Positions 42,900 to 50,902 of a DNA stretch of 61,501 nt are shown one piece after another (positions within the stretch are counted from its first letter, which is position 1; each line of letters opens with the position of its first letter). Made by a program: the position numbers and the translations under genes. The stretch lies in the NCBI GenBank assembly GCA_017938365.1, contig JAGBBT010000079.1, positions 1 to 61,501 on the forward strand, written 5' to 3'. The notes under the pieces were generated by a model. That model worked only from the letters and a program-made list of their open reading frames with translations, made no database searches and was not told the DNA's origin. Origin of the DNA: Treponema sp. (GTDB lineage: Bacteria; Spirochaetota; Spirochaetia; Treponematales; Treponemataceae).

Positions 42900-44459
42900 A
42901 TGTTAAAGTCAAAATCAATAAAAAGTTTAGTTTTTTTTCTAATTTTATTTATTTCAGTACCTTTATTTTCTAAAAACAAAATTGAACTTCTTATAAATGC
43001 AGTTACAACAGAATCTCCAAAAGAATTAAAAAAAATATTAAAAAAATCTTTTGAAAACATAAATTACAGATACGGAGAAGATAAAGAAACTCCATTAATG
43101 ATCGCACTAAAAAATGACAGAGAATACCCTATTATTGAATTATTACTAAAAGCTGGTGCTAATCCCGAAATTAAAAATAAAAACGGTCTAACTTCAGTAA
43201 TGTACGCAGCACTTTATTCATCTTCTGAAAAAGTAATAGAAAAAATAATAAACCATGGAACAATATTTACATTCTCCAAAAGAAAAAAATTAAACAAAAA
43301 AGATAACTTCGGAAAAACATCTTTTGACTACGCATTGGAAAACAGTAATTCCGAAATAGTTCTAAATATTCTGAACAAATATAAAAAAACAGAAAAACAA
43401 AATCCTCTAACAGAAGAAGGTCATATAAAAGTTTCCTTAACTGAGGCAGAAGAAGTTTCTGATACAACAGATATATCTAATGAAAGTTTAAATGATTATT
43501 CGCAATCAACAACTGAAAATGTAACTACAGACAATTCAGAAAAAATACTAGAAAAGACTTACCAAGAAGAACAATCTCAAAATCAAATTGTTTTATCAGA
43601 AAATGATAATTTAAAAATACAAAACGAATGTGAAGATTTAAACAATAATTCATCACAAATAAACACCAATAAAGATATTTCACTTGAAAAAGAAAAAGAC
43701 ACCCTAGAATCACAAAAGGAGCTTATTCCATTACAAGATATAAATACTAAAAAACAAAAATACATTTTTGATTATGCTGAATTAAAAACAGAAGAATATT
43801 ATGTAGATAGAACTAGTAAAAATAATTCATCCTATAACTTAATAGAAAATCCAAATAAAACAGATTTAGACGGTAGAACATTACTCATGAAAGCAGCAAA
43901 ATCTGGAGATTTATCTAAAGTAAAAGACCTTATATATTCAAAAGCAAATGTAAATATGCAAGACAAAGATGGTTGGACAGCATTAATGTTTGCTTGTAGA
44001 TTCTGTAATAACGAAAAAATTACGCAATACCTTTTAAATAACAAAGCTGATATAACAATTAAAAATAACTATGAAATAACAGCTCTAAGATTAGCATCAA
44101 GTTTCAATAAAAATCCTAAAGTTGTTCAACTTTTATTGGACGAAAAAAATATAAATGATTTTGATGTAATATCATCATTTATTTACGCAGTTACATCAGA
44201 AAGTTCTGTAGAAATTTTAAACTTATTCTTAAAAAAAGGAATAAATATTAATTCCCCTTATAATGGTAAAACACCACTCATGCACGCAGCTGAATATAAT
44301 AAGTCCACAGATACAATAGCTTGGTTATTAAAAAATGGCGCCAAGACCACATATAAAACCGCAACAGGAATGACTGCTTTTGATTATGCAAAAGAGAACA
44401 AAAAACTTCCTCGCAACGATATTTTTTGGAAATTAAACACAACTTTAGGAGATTTTTAA
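42900..44459 (+). CDS. Exported ankyrin-repeat protein
   Basis: A 519-residue protein with an N-terminal signal peptide or anchor (SLVFFLILFISVPLF). Two ankyrin repeat blocks flank a low-complexity centre. Block 1 (about 55-145) has KETPLMIALKN and LLLKAGANPEIKNKNGLTSV. Block 2 (about 315-510) has DGRTLLMKAAKSGDLSKVKD, KANVNMQDKDGWTALMFACR, LLNNKADITIKNNYEITALR and YNGKTPLMHAAEYNK. The middle (about 165-300) is rich in Glu, Asn, Ser and Gln. Ankyrin repeats bind proteins; the target is unknown. It is coupled to rsmD by a one-base overlap. Confidence 0.88.
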   Translation: MLKSKSIKSLVFFLILFISVPLFSKNKIELLINAVTTESPKELKKILKKSFENINYRYGEDKETPLMIALKNDREYPIIELLLKAGANPEIKNKNGLTSVMYAALYSSSEKVIEKIINHGTIFTFSKRKKLNKKDNFGKTSFDYALENSNSEIVLNILNKYKKTEKQNPLTEEGHIKVSLTEAEEVSDTTDISNESLNDYSQSTTENVTTDNSEKILEKTYQEEQSQNQIVLSENDNLKIQNECEDLNNNSSQINTNKDISLEKEKDTLESQKELIPLQDINTKKQKYIFDYAELKTEEYYVDRTSKNNSSYNLIENPNKTDLDGRTLLMKAAKSGDLSKVKDLIYSKANVNMQDKDGWTALMFACRFCNNEKITQYLLNNKADITIKNNYEITALRLASSFNKNPKVVQLLLDEKNINDFDVISSFIYAVTSESSVEILNLFLKKGININSPYNGKTPLMHAAEYNKSTDTIAWLLKNGAKTTYKTATGMTAFDYAKENKKLPRNDIFWKLNTTLGDF

Positions 44460-45010
44460 TGCGTATTACAGGTGGCAAATTAAAAGGAAAAATCATAAAA
44501 TGTCCAGACGGAATAATCAGACCAGCAATGGACAGAATGAGAGAATCTGTATTTGCTATTTTAGGTGATTTAACAGGAAAAAGCTGGTTAGACATGTTTT
44601 CTGGGAGTGGAACAATCGCTATAGAAGCAGTTAGTCGAGGAGCTACAGAAGTACAACTTTGCGAAAAAGATAAAATAAAAGTAAAGACAATCTTTGAAAA
44701 CGTTTCTGTGACAGAAAAAGAATTAGGAGTAAAAATAGGTTGTCACTTTATGGCTGTAGAATTATTTCTTAAAAGATGTAAAAACACCTTTGACTATATT
44801 TTCTTTGATCCACCTTTTCCATACAAATATAGAAAAGACTTAATAAGCCTAGTTGATAAAAATAATTTACTAAATAAAGATGGAACAGTATTAATACATT
44901 ACCCAGAAGAAGATAGTTTACCTGATAAAATCGGAAATTTAGTATTAGTTGATAAAAGAATCTATGGGCGCTCAATAGTTAATTTTTATAAAAAAGAAGT
45001 TTCTGAATAA
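44459..45010 (+). CDS. rsmD: 16S rRNA (guanine-966-N2)-methyltransferase
   Basis: Modifies G966 of 16S rRNA with SAM. The 183-residue protein starts MRITGGKLKGKIIKCP, contains RPAMDRMRESVFAILGDL, the SAM motif WLDMFSGSGTIAIEAVSRGA and the catalytic FFDPPFPYKYRKDL, and ends near KRIYGRSIVNFYKK, all as in the RsmD family. The start at 44459 shares a base with the stop of the ankyrin gene (TAATG). A longer reading frame back to 44426 would overlap that gene and lacks family support. Confidence 0.95.
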   Translation: MRITGGKLKGKIIKCPDGIIRPAMDRMRESVFAILGDLTGKSWLDMFSGSGTIAIEAVSRGATEVQLCEKDKIKVKTIFENVSVTEKELGVKIGCHFMAVELFLKRCKNTFDYIFFDPPFPYKYRKDLISLVDKNNLLNKDGTVLIHYPEEDSLPDKIGNLVLVDKRIYGRSIVNFYKKEVSE

Positions 45011-45038
45011 TAAAATTAGCAAATATAAAAACTTGACT

Positions 45039-45068
45039 TTGACCACAAACATGTTAAGATTTTATATA
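45039..45068 (+). promoter_or_regulatory. Probable promoter of the TPR-rlmN operon
   Basis: TTGACC (45039-45044), 18 bases, TATATA (45063-45068). An alternative TTGACT (45033-45038), 16 bases, TAAGAT (45055-45060) overlaps it. Confidence 0.5.
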
Positions 45069-45083
45069 TAATTAAGGAAAAAA

Positions 45084-45434
45084 GTGAATAACAAAAATAT
45101 TAACCTAATTCAACAAATATCTTCCCATTCAATTCCTGACGGCTTTATAAAAGTTACAGATAATCCTTTGCAAGTTCTATCATCAGAACAAAAAGTAGCA
45201 TTAAACAGAAAAGGTAATGAACTTTTTAACAATGGAAAAATTATTGAAGCTAGTAGACTTTTTATTACAACAGGTTATTCAGACGGATTAACAAGAGTTG
45301 GCGATTTTTTTATGAAAAAAAAAGAAGAATTAAAAGCTCTAAAATATTATGTATTAGCGAAAAATAAAGCAAAATGTAGTCCAATATATGAAAAGCTTGC
45401 AAAAACAATTTCTGTTTTAGTTAAGACGGAGTAA
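45084..45434 (+). CDS. Small helical protein, TPR-like, unknown function
   Basis: A 116-residue protein beginning with GTG, supported by AAGGA five bases upstream. No signal peptide. The segment KGNELFNNGKIIEASRLFIT and the later GDFFMKKKEELKALKYYVLA form helix pairs spaced like one or two tetratricopeptide repeats. It lies six bases before a larger TPR gene with the next Shine-Dalgarno inside its own end, so the two are co-translated and may form a complex. I do not recognise a named family. Confidence 0.75.
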   Translation: MNNKNINLIQQISSHSIPDGFIKVTDNPLQVLSSEQKVALNRKGNELFNNGKIIEASRLFITTGYSDGLTRVGDFFMKKKEELKALKYYVLAKNKAKCSPIYEKLAKTISVLVKTE

Positions 45435-45439
45435 GAAAA

Positions 45440-46600
45440 ATGGTAAATGAATTACAAAAAGAAAATGATATTTTAATGAAAAATCAGGACAATGACAAAA
45501 AAAAAGACTCAAAACAAGATGAAATTTCCATTCTTTCAAAGCAAGGATATCAACTCTTAAAAGAAAATAAATTAAAAGATGCTTATGAGGCATTTAATAA
45601 GATTCTAGAATTAGACGAAAACAATAATTATGCACTAGTTGGATTAGGTGATTGTTCAAGAAAACAAAATAATCTAAACAATGCAGTTCAATACTATTCT
45701 AAATGTCTTCAATTTCATCCTAGCAATAATTATGCTTTATTTGGCTTGGCTGATTGTTATAAATCATTAAATCAATTCCATAAGGCAATTGAAATTTGGG
45801 AACAATATTTAATTCATGACGACAGAAATATTACTGTATTAACAAGAATTGCGGATGCATACAGAAAAATCAAAGATTTAAAAAAATCAAAAGAGTTATA
45901 TTTAAAAGTTCTAGATATGGAAGAAGATAATGCCTATGCACTGATTGGCATAGGACATTTACACTATGATTTTAAAGAATACAAAGATGCACTTTACTAT
46001 TGGACAAAAATGCTTGATCTTAATGAAAATGCAGTTGATATAAGAGTTTTAACTTCAATAGGAAATTGTTACCGAAAACTAAAAACATTTGAAAAAGGTA
46101 TATACTATTTTGAAAGAGCTCTCTCCATGGATCCCAAAAATTTTTATGTTTTATTCGGTTTAGCAGACTGCTACAGAGGAATGAATCAACAATACAGATC
46201 TATTGAATATTGGAATAGAATATTAGAGTTTGATCCCAAAAATAAAGTTATTTTAACAAGAGCTGGAGATGCCTACAGAAACACAGGTGACTACAAAACA
46301 GCAGAATCATATTATAACAAAGCCATGGATATTGACTTTGATATATATGCAGCATTAGGTTTGGCATTAATATGCAAAGGTCAAGGAAATTACGAAGAAG
46401 CTGCCACAAAACTAAAAGAACTAGTTGATGGAGATCCAAAAAATTACCGATTATACATAGATTTAGCTGATTGTTACATAAAACTAAATCGAAAAGATGA
46501 TGCAATAAATCTATTAAAATCGTTTCAAGCATTAGGTACAAAGAGTACGACTATTGATGAATTGCTTGAAAAAATAGAGAATGATAAACCAATAATATGA
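45440..46600 (+). CDS. TPR-repeat protein
   Basis: A 386-residue soluble protein of about ten tetratricopeptide repeats, for example ILSKQGYQLLKENKLKDAYE, YALVGLGDCSRKQNNLNNAV, YALFGLADCYKSLNQFHKAI, LTRIADAYRKIKDLKKSKEL and YVLFGLADCYRGMNQQYRSI. The first 30 residues are charged and probably disordered. No catalytic domain is attached. TPR arrays bind peptides or build complexes. It overlaps rlmN by four bases. The partner is unknown; the small upstream TPR-like protein is a candidate. Confidence 0.9.
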   Translation: MVNELQKENDILMKNQDNDKKKDSKQDEISILSKQGYQLLKENKLKDAYEAFNKILELDENNNYALVGLGDCSRKQNNLNNAVQYYSKCLQFHPSNNYALFGLADCYKSLNQFHKAIEIWEQYLIHDDRNITVLTRIADAYRKIKDLKKSKELYLKVLDMEEDNAYALIGIGHLHYDFKEYKDALYYWTKMLDLNENAVDIRVLTSIGNCYRKLKTFEKGIYYFERALSMDPKNFYVLFGLADCYRGMNQQYRSIEYWNRILEFDPKNKVILTRAGDAYRNTGDYKTAESYYNKAMDIDFDIYAALGLALICKGQGNYEEAATKLKELVDGDPKNYRLYIDLADCYIKLNRKDDAINLLKSFQALGTKSTTIDELLEKIENDKPII

Positions 46601-47664
46601 ACGAGAAAATTGCAATAACAGAATTATTTCCAGAGGAAATTGTAGAACAATTAAATATTTCGCAAAGTTTCAGAGGAAAACAAATTTTTGAATGGATTGG
46701 AAAAGGTGTAGAAACCTTTGATGAAATGACAAATATAAGTTCTGAAATGCGAACTGAACTTACAGAAAAAGCTGAACTAAGAACTTCTTCAGTAACCAAA
46801 GTCCTAAAAGATCCAGACGGAACTATAAAATTACAAATAACACTAAAAGACGGACTAGCCGTAGAAACTGTACTTTTAACGGACAAAGAAGGAAGAAAAA
46901 CAGCTTGTGTCTCATGCCAAGTTGGCTGCGCAATGAATTGTGCATTTTGCCAAACAGGTACTTTAGGTTTAGCAAGAAGTTTAAGACCTTCTGAAATTAT
47001 TGAACAGTTTTTATTCTTAGAAAAACACGCCGGACCTTTAGATAACATTGTTTTCATGGGTATGGGAGAACCTATGATGAACCTTTCAGCTGTAAGAAAA
47101 GCTATAAAAATCCTAACAGATAAGAGAGGAAGAGGTCTTTCAGGAAGAAGAATTACACTTTCAACTTCAGGTGTCATAAAAGGAATATATGATCTTGCAG
47201 ACAATGGACCATTAATCAGATTAGCAGTTTCTTTAACAACAGCAAATCCGGATTTAAGAGAACAACTTATGCCTATAACAAGAACTAATCCACTCCCAGA
47301 ATTAAGAAATGCTATTGATTATTATGCAAGAAAAACTGGTAAACGAGTTACACTAGAAGCAGCCCTTCTCCATAACACAAATACAAATGATGAAAGTGCA
47401 AAAAATATGATAAATTTTGCAAAAGGTATTGATGTAAATATAAATCTCATTCCTTGGAATCCAGTTGATGATTTACCTTTTACAGAACCATCAAGAAACG
47501 AATGTAGACTTTTTGTGGAAAAATTAGAAAAAGCAGGACTAAATGTTACACTCAGAACTCGTCGTGGTAGAGAAATTGGCGGAGCTTGTGGTCAATTGGG
47601 TAAAACCCTTGCCGACAAAATTGAAAATGGAAAAAAATTAAAATCTAATAAAGATTTAATATAA
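46597..47664 (+). CDS. rlmN: 23S rRNA (adenine-2503-C2)/tRNA methyltransferase, radical SAM
   Basis: Methylates A2503 of 23S rRNA, and often A37 of some tRNAs, by radical chemistry. The 355-residue protein has FRGKQIFEWIGKGVETFDEM, the CxxxCxxC cluster motif in GCAMNCAFCQTG, GMGEPMMNLSAV, RRITLSTSGVI, LRTRRGREIGGACGQLG with the second catalytic cysteine, and the methyl-carrying cysteine in ACVSCQVG upstream of the cluster. It ends in a Lys-rich tail. The start overlaps the TPR stop (ATGA). I see no Cfr-like features that would suggest C8 methylation. Confidence 0.96.
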   Translation: MNEKIAITELFPEEIVEQLNISQSFRGKQIFEWIGKGVETFDEMTNISSEMRTELTEKAELRTSSVTKVLKDPDGTIKLQITLKDGLAVETVLLTDKEGRKTACVSCQVGCAMNCAFCQTGTLGLARSLRPSEIIEQFLFLEKHAGPLDNIVFMGMGEPMMNLSAVRKAIKILTDKRGRGLSGRRITLSTSGVIKGIYDLADNGPLIRLAVSLTTANPDLREQLMPITRTNPLPELRNAIDYYARKTGKRVTLEAALLHNTNTNDESAKNMINFAKGIDVNINLIPWNPVDDLPFTEPSRNECRLFVEKLEKAGLNVTLRTRRGREIGGACGQLGKTLADKIENGKKLKSNKDLI

Positions 47665-47691
47665 AAAAAGAAAAATATAACATTCCATTAT

Positions 47692-47720
47692 TTGAACTAT
47701 AACTTTTTTAAAGATATAAT
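47692..47720 (+). promoter_or_regulatory. Promoter before the HMA-like gene
   Basis: TTGAAC (47692-47697), 17 bases, TATAAT (47715-47720), about 41 bases before the ATG at 47762, which has CAGGAGA upstream. Confidence 0.65.
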
Positions 47721-47761
47721 CTTAATGTTCTAAGATATATCAATGCAGGAGAAATTCCCTT

Positions 47762-47974
47762 ATGCAGAAAAAAATATATGTTGCAGGTTTGTTTGACGAT
47801 GATACTGCATCAAAAGTAAATTCAGCTGTTTGTACTGTTGCAGGTGTAACAAATTGTGCTGCCAATGCTTCAAAAGCGCAAGTTCTTGTTGATTTTGATG
47901 AAAATGTTGCAGGTATTGAAGATTCAATTAATTCTGCAATATCAAGTACTGGCGTTGAAGTTTTAGGTGGCTAA
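47762..47974 (+). CDS. Small HMA-like protein without the CxxC metal site
   Basis: A 70-residue protein with the beta-alpha-beta pattern of heavy-metal-associated domains: KKIYVAGLFDDDTASKVNSA, VAGVTNCAANASKAQVLVDF and the closing SINSAISSTGVEVL. The usual metal motif GMxCxxC at the end of strand 1 is replaced by GLFDDDT, so it should not bind copper in the normal way. Two separate cysteines remain in helix 1 and after it. It has its own promoter and a good Shine-Dalgarno, and lies four bases before a dehydrogenase gene. The function is unknown. Confidence 0.72.
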   Translation: MQKKIYVAGLFDDDTASKVNSAVCTVAGVTNCAANASKAQVLVDFDENVAGIEDSINSAISSTGVEVLGG

Positions 47975-47977
47975 TTT

Positions 47978-48928
47978 ATGAAAATAACAGTTCTTGACGG
48001 ACACGCTGCTAACCCTGGTGATGTAAGTTGGGATTTATTTAAGCAATACGGAAATCTAACAATTTACGATAGAACACCACAAGAACTTGTTATAGAACGA
48101 ATTGGTGATTCCGAAGCGATTTTATTAAATAAAATTCAAATTACAAAAGAAGTTATAGATTCATGTCCTAATTTAAAATATATTGGTGTTTTAGCGACAG
48201 GCTATAATGTTGTAGACATAGATTATTGTAGACAGAAAAATATAATAGTTACAAATATTCCTTCCTATAGTACAGATTCCGTTGCACAACATGTATTTGC
48301 TTTTATTTTGGAATTTACAAATCTTGTAAAAATACATTCAGATTCTGTAAAAAATGGAGATTGGATACACTCCCCTGATTTTTGTTATTGGACAAACCCG
48401 TTATCAGAATTATCAAACAAAACAATTGGAATATATGGTTTTGGGAATATTGGTCAACAAGTTGCAAAAATTGCTCATGCATTTAATATGAATGTTATAG
48501 TTCATGTTCATAACAATAAATCCTATACAAATAATGAAAAAGTTGTTTCACTAGATGAATTATTTTCATCTTCCGATTTTGTTACATTACATGCCCCTTT
48601 AACAAAAGAAACAGAAAATATTATAAATGAAAAAACTATTTCAAAATTCAAAAACTCTGCAATTTTAATAAACACAGCAAGGGGTGGTTTAGTTGATGAA
48701 AATGCAGTAAAAAATGCGTTAAATAGTGACAAACTTGCAGGATATGCAACAGATGTTCTAAAATCAGAACCAATGGATAAAAACTGTCCGCTTTTAACAG
48801 CAAAAAACTGTATAATAACACCTCACATAGCATGGGCACCAAAAGAAACAAGAGAACGGTTATTAAATATTGCTGCTGAAAATTTAAAAGCATTTATAAA
48901 TAAAACACCTATAAATGTGATAAATTAA
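47978..48928 (+). CDS. D-isomer 2-hydroxyacid dehydrogenase
   Basis: NAD-dependent oxidoreductase of the glycerate/phosphoglycerate/hydroxypyruvate type, 316 residues. The substrate domain contains LKYIGVLATGYNVVDIDYCR; the Rossmann domain has GIYGFGNIGQQVAKIAHAFN; catalytic residues lie in NTARGGLVDENAV (Arg), LKSEPMD (Glu) and ITPHIAWAPKETRERL (His). The tryptophan after the catalytic His and the overall length are like glycerate dehydrogenase (HprA). The substrate cannot be fixed by eye. It is probably co-transcribed with the HMA-like gene. Confidence 0.92.
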   Translation: MKITVLDGHAANPGDVSWDLFKQYGNLTIYDRTPQELVIERIGDSEAILLNKIQITKEVIDSCPNLKYIGVLATGYNVVDIDYCRQKNIIVTNIPSYSTDSVAQHVFAFILEFTNLVKIHSDSVKNGDWIHSPDFCYWTNPLSELSNKTIGIYGFGNIGQQVAKIAHAFNMNVIVHVHNNKSYTNNEKVVSLDELFSSSDFVTLHAPLTKETENIINEKTISKFKNSAILINTARGGLVDENAVKNALNSDKLAGYATDVLKSEPMDKNCPLLTAKNCIITPHIAWAPKETRERLLNIAAENLKAFINKTPINVIN

Positions 48929-48996
48929 GACTTGAACAAAATATAATATCTTATTAAGATATTTAAAAATACTAAATTTCTTTAGGAGTATTAAAA

Positions 48997-50283
48997 ATGG
49001 GAAAAACTATAGCTCAAAAAATTTTCGAATCACATCTAGTTGAAAGTCCTTTTCAAGGAACTTATGTACTAAAACTAGATAGAGTATTCTGTCATGAAAT
49101 AACAACTCCTGTCGCAATTAATGATCTTATGGAACGTGGAAAAGACAGAGTTTTTGATCCAACAAAAATAAAAGCAGTTATTGACCATGTAACCCCAGCA
49201 AAAGACAGTAAAACAGCAACACAAGGAAAAATTTTAAGAGATTGGGCTAGAAGAAATAATATCAAAGACTTTTTTGATATTGGTTCAAATGGTGTATGCC
49301 ATGCAATTTTTCCAGAAAAAGGATTTGTAAGACCAGGATATACAGTTATTATGGGTGATAGTCATACTTGTACCCACGGAGCATTTGGAGCATTTGCTGC
49401 AGGTGTAGGAACAACAGACCTTGAAGTAGGAATATTAAAAGGTGTATGTTCATTTAGAGAGCCAAAATCTATTAAATTTGTGTTAAACGGAAAATTAAAA
49501 GACGGCGTTTATGCAAAGGATGTTATTTTACATCTTATTGGTAAAATTGGTGTAAACGGAGCAACAAACTGTGTTGTAGAATTTACTGGTCCAATAGTAG
49601 ATAATATGGGAATGGAAGAAAGAATGACCCTATGTAATATGGCTGTTGAAGCAGGTGGAACAAGTGGAATCTGTTTCCCTGATATGAAAACAGTTGAATA
49701 CTTATGGGACTTCATAAAAGATGAATATAAAACAAAAGAAGATGCATTAGCAGACTACTCGAAATGGAGAGACGACGATGATGCTGAATACGAAAAAGTA
49801 TATACATTAGATCTTTCTGACTTAGAACCAGTTTGTACAATAAACTATAAACCAGATCAAATTAAAAAAATCAGTGAAATGGAAGGAACTAAAGTAGACC
49901 AAATTTACATTGGTTCTTGTACAAACGGAAGAATTTCTGATTTAAGAATTGCGGCACAAGTTCTCAAAGGACATCATCTTGCAGAAGGTGTTCGTGGAAT
50001 AGTAAGTCCTGCAACTCCAAAAATTTATAAAATGGCATTAGAAGAAGGTATTATCGATATCTTTGTTGAAGCTGGATTCTGTGTAACAAACCCAACATGT
50101 GGAGCTTGTTTAGGAATGAGTAATGGAGTTTTAGCAGAAGGTGAAGTTTGTGCATCTACTACAAACAGAAACTTTAATGGTAGAATGGGAAAAGGTGGAA
50201 TGGTTCACCTTATGAGTCCTGCATCTGCAGCAGCTACAGCTATTGCAGGTACAATAACAAATTCATCAATCTATAAGGGGTAA
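48997..50283 (+). CDS. leuC: 3-isopropylmalate dehydratase large subunit (LeuC type)
   Basis: Aconitase-superfamily subunit carrying the 4Fe-4S cluster. The 428-residue protein has MGDSHTCTHGAFGAFAAGVG with one cluster cysteine, IGSCTNGRISDLRIAAQVL and NPTCGACLGMSNGVLAEGE with the other two, and SPATPKIYKMALEEGI. The length matches the short LeuC/homoaconitase branch (about 420) rather than the 465-residue E. coli LeuC. In this branch, isopropylmalate, homoaconitate or methylmalate isomerisation are all possible. No leuA or leuB is present in the window, so leucine synthesis is not proven. GGAG lies upstream of the ATG. Confidence 0.88.
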   Translation: MGKTIAQKIFESHLVESPFQGTYVLKLDRVFCHEITTPVAINDLMERGKDRVFDPTKIKAVIDHVTPAKDSKTATQGKILRDWARRNNIKDFFDIGSNGVCHAIFPEKGFVRPGYTVIMGDSHTCTHGAFGAFAAGVGTTDLEVGILKGVCSFREPKSIKFVLNGKLKDGVYAKDVILHLIGKIGVNGATNCVVEFTGPIVDNMGMEERMTLCNMAVEAGGTSGICFPDMKTVEYLWDFIKDEYKTKEDALADYSKWRDDDDAEYEKVYTLDLSDLEPVCTINYKPDQIKKISEMEGTKVDQIYIGSCTNGRISDLRIAAQVLKGHHLAEGVRGIVSPATPKIYKMALEEGIIDIFVEAGFCVTNPTCGACLGMSNGVLAEGEVCASTTNRNFNGRMGKGGMVHLMSPASAAATAIAGTITNSSIYKG

Positions 50284-50287
50284 AATG

Positions 50288-50821
50288 ATGAAAGCATTTG
50301 GAGGAAATGTACTTTTCTTGGATCGTTCAGATATTAATACTGACGAAATTATTCCTGCAAAGTATTTAACAGAAATTTCAAAACAGGCTTTAAAACCATA
50401 TCTTTTAGAGGATTTAAAGCTTGATGATTTTGATCCAAAACGTGATATAACAGGAAAAAAAGTTATTATTACACGGGAAAACTTTGGATGTGGTTCAAGT
50501 CGTGAACATGCTCCATGGGCTTTAGAAGTAAACGACATTTATGTTGTAATTGCTCCTAACTTTGCTCGTATTTTCCGTCAAAACATGTATAACTGTGGTT
50601 TACTTGCACTTGATATGCCTAAAAAAGACATTGAAGATATGTTCCATACATTTGCAGATAAAGACTGCGAATGTAAAATCGAAGAAAAAGAAGATGGAAC
50701 ATGGAAAGTAAAACTTATTGCAGGTTCACTATCAAAAAGCTATCCATTTAAATTAGAAGGCTTTGAAAAAGCTCTAATAGAAAATGAAGGCTGGATTGGA
50801 TACGCAGAAAGCAAATACTAA
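50288..50821 (+). CDS. leuD: 3-isopropylmalate dehydratase small subunit (LeuD type)
   Basis: Swivelling-domain partner of LeuC. It is about 177 residues. The start MKAFGGNVLFLDRSDINTDE is followed by IIPAKYL, the substrate loop NFGCGSSREHAPWAL and VVIAPNFARIFRQNMYNCGL. The segment IPAKYL and the rather long C-terminus are typical of the archaeal-type/homoaconitase branch. An ATG one codon earlier (50285) is also possible; AAGGGG fits the second better. It lies four bases after leuC, so the two subunits form one enzyme. A terminator follows. Confidence 0.88.
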   Translation: MKAFGGNVLFLDRSDINTDEIIPAKYLTEISKQALKPYLLEDLKLDDFDPKRDITGKKVIITRENFGCGSSREHAPWALEVNDIYVVIAPNFARIFRQNMYNCGLLALDMPKKDIEDMFHTFADKDCECKIEEKEDGTWKVKLIAGSLSKSYPFKLEGFEKALIENEGWIGYAESKY

Positions 50822-50834
50822 AATTTACACATAA

Positions 50835-50872
50835 TAAAAAAAAGCTAGATTTTATTAATCTAGCTTTTTTTT
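50835..50872. terminator. Bidirectional terminator after leuD
   Basis: Ten-base arms AAAGCTAGAT and ATCTAGCTTT (50841-50866) around a short loop with A and T runs. It separates leuD from the convergent UGSC-like gene. Confidence 0.9.
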
Positions 50873-50902
50873 TATTATTTAACATAAACATTCATAAACA
50901 TC

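Noticed and set aside
46597..47664. Cfr-type antibiotic-resistance methyltransferase
   Set aside because: The motifs and context (operon with TPR genes) fit housekeeping RlmN, and nothing specific to Cfr was visible.
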